From Polyangia bacterium (GTDB lineage Bacteria; Myxococcota_A; Polyangia; Polyangiales; Polyangiaceae), in assembly GCA_030433055.1 (NCBI GenBank), contig JAUILJ010000462.1:1-6636 (forward strand): a stretch of DNA of 6,636 nucleotides, read 5' to 3'. This document shows, piece by piece, positions 5,865 through 6,636 of the stretch. Below the pieces are notes generated by a model that saw nothing but the letters and a program-made list of their open reading frames with translations, searched no databases and was not told the origin of the DNA. Within the stretch, counting starts at the first letter, position 1, and the number at the start of each line of letters is the position of its first letter. Both the position numbers and the translations under genes were made by a program.

Positions 5865-6636
5865 CTGCGCGCCTCCACTGCGTTGTCGAAGACGTAGCGC
5901 AGCCGCAGCTGGGTCTGCGCATCGAGCGCGGCGTACGGCGAGCGCGCCACCGAGCCACCGAACAAGACATCCAGCGCCGGCGTGGCCTGGTAGCCCAGCG
6001 TTCCCGCGTACACCGTGGAGCTCCGATAGCCGCGGATCGCTTCGTCGTAGAAGTAGGCGTAGATCTCCGCGGTAGCCGAGACATCCGGCACGAGCTTGCT
6101 CGACAGGCTGCCGCGCAGGCTCTGGTAGCCGTTGTCCGGGGCGATGAGCCGGGCGTAGCCCAGCCGGACCACCACGCGGCGCAGGCGCTCCGCCAGGAAG
6201 CGCGCGCCGATCTCACCCCGGGAGCCCGGGCGCCCCTCGTCGTAGATCTCGAAGGCGCCCTGGCCCTCGGCGCTGAGCGCGGGAGTGATCTCGAGCTCGG
6301 CGCTGCCGCTGACCTCTTCGTAGCCCGAGCCCCCGAACACCGAGAGCACCGACTGGCGCGACAACAGCAAGGCCGGTTCCGTGTGGAGATATTCCACGGA
6401 GACGTCCAGGGGATCCCACGGCTCGGCGTCGACCCACACCCGCGCATCGGCGAAGCGCGTGGCGTCCGTATCGAACAACGCGTTGCCGCCGAGGGTCGCC
6501 GTTTGCCAGGGACCCGCCCGTAGATCGAGTCCCAGGTTGCGTCGCGCGAGCTCGCTGTCCTCGCGCTGTTCGTGAAACGAGAGCCCACCGCCGAAGAAGT
6601 CCTGTGAGTAGCCGACGCGGCCGCCCGCCAGCCAGT
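5861..6636 (-). CDS. Outer-membrane beta-barrel protein, C-terminal part (5' end outside window)
   Basis: The frame is open to the right edge, giving 257 visible residues and the stop; the true start lies outside. The sequence is built of short alternating polar/hydrophobic stretches separated by turns rich in Gly, Asp, Pro and Asn, for example RNLGLDLRAG, DVSVEYLHTE, SATAEIYAYFYDE and TQLRLRYVF. I estimate about 12-14 transmembrane beta strands. It has no cysteine and no heme motif. The last strand ends in Phe, as outer-membrane barrels usually do, but eight more residues follow. Together with the two downstream cytochromes this is probably the porin sheath that lets hemes on either side of the outer membrane meet, like MtrB or OmbB. 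I could not recognise a specific family, so a different outer-membrane porin role remains possible. Confidence 0.72.
   Translation of the reverse strand, partial: WLAGGRVGYSQDFFGGGLSFHEQREDSELARRNLGLDLRAGPWQTATLGGNALFDTDATRFADARVWVDAEPWDPLDVSVEYLHTEPALLLSRQSVLSVFGGSGYEEVSGSAELEITPALSAEGQGAFEIYDEGRPGSRGEIGARFLAERLRRVVVRLGYARLIAPDNGYQSLRGSLSSKLVPDVSATAEIYAYFYDEAIRGYRSSTVYAGTLGYQATPALDVLFGGSVARSPYAALDAQTQLRLRYVFDNAVEARR
5872..5876 (-). promoter_or_regulatory. Shine-Dalgarno of the 12-heme cytochrome gene
   Basis: The minus strand reads GGAGG here, seven bases before the GTG at 5864-5862. It lies within the last codons of the barrel gene. With the GTGA overlap it indicates translational coupling and fixes the start. 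Confidence 0.75.

Noticed and set aside
5214..5897. A 227-codon plus-strand frame opposite the 12-heme gene
   Set aside because: Antisense shadow produced by high third-position GC; no recognisable features.
5861..6478. Starting the barrel protein at the TTG at 6478-6476
   Set aside because: The same frame stays open to the window edge with 52 more barrel-like residues and no stop, so the TTG is an internal Leu codon.
5761..6588. A 275-codon Arg/Ser-rich minus-strand frame overlapping the barrel gene
   Set aside because: Its composition is that of a shifted frame, while the neighbouring frame gives clear beta-strand patterning and a coupled stop.

Overview
This GC-rich window is almost entirely a multiheme c-type cytochrome locus. 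Across four genes I count 58 covalent heme-attachment motifs (4 + 27 + 15 + 12), next to a partial outer-membrane beta-barrel gene. The base composition, lipoprotein-type cytochromes, paired-CXXCH repeats and CX4CH/CXXCH modules of the kind first described in Geobacter point to a deltaproteobacterial-type bacterium, perhaps Myxococcota or Desulfuromonadota. That placement is inferred from gene content only.

Layout. On the minus strand at the left, a tetraheme NapC/NrfH-like membrane cytochrome (259-1008) is followed by a small two-helix membrane protein (1-262, cut by the window edge), the two joined by a GTGA stop/start overlap. A 171-bp divergent spacer (1009-1179) separates them from a plus-strand gene for a 27-heme putative lipoprotein (1180-3078). 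A 31-bp gap follows. A tightly packed three-gene operon then runs in from the right edge on the minus strand, in transcription order: beta-barrel protein (5861-6636, 5' part missing), 12-heme putative lipoprotein (4785-5864) and 15-heme putative lipoprotein (3110-4792). Both junctions inside this operon overlap.

How it may work. The NapC-like protein would take electrons from membrane quinol. The very long 27-heme protein could carry them through or beyond the periplasm. The barrel, 12-heme and 15-heme trio has the gene order of a porin-cytochrome conduit (compare ombB-omaB-omcB of Geobacter), in which a barrel holds a periplasmic and a surface cytochrome in contact across the outer membrane. 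The likely overall role is extracellular electron transfer, to or from a mineral, electrode or partner cell. Heme motifs, signal peptides and gene overlaps are read directly from the sequence. Electron-flow order and cellular location are inferred.

The least ordinary details are a CX4CH fourth heme motif and an extra N-terminal helix in the NapC-like protein, a CX3CH motif in the middle module of the 15-heme protein, five module-conserved non-motif histidines for five hemes in each of its three modules, and the 13-pairs-plus-one heme layout of the 27-heme protein.
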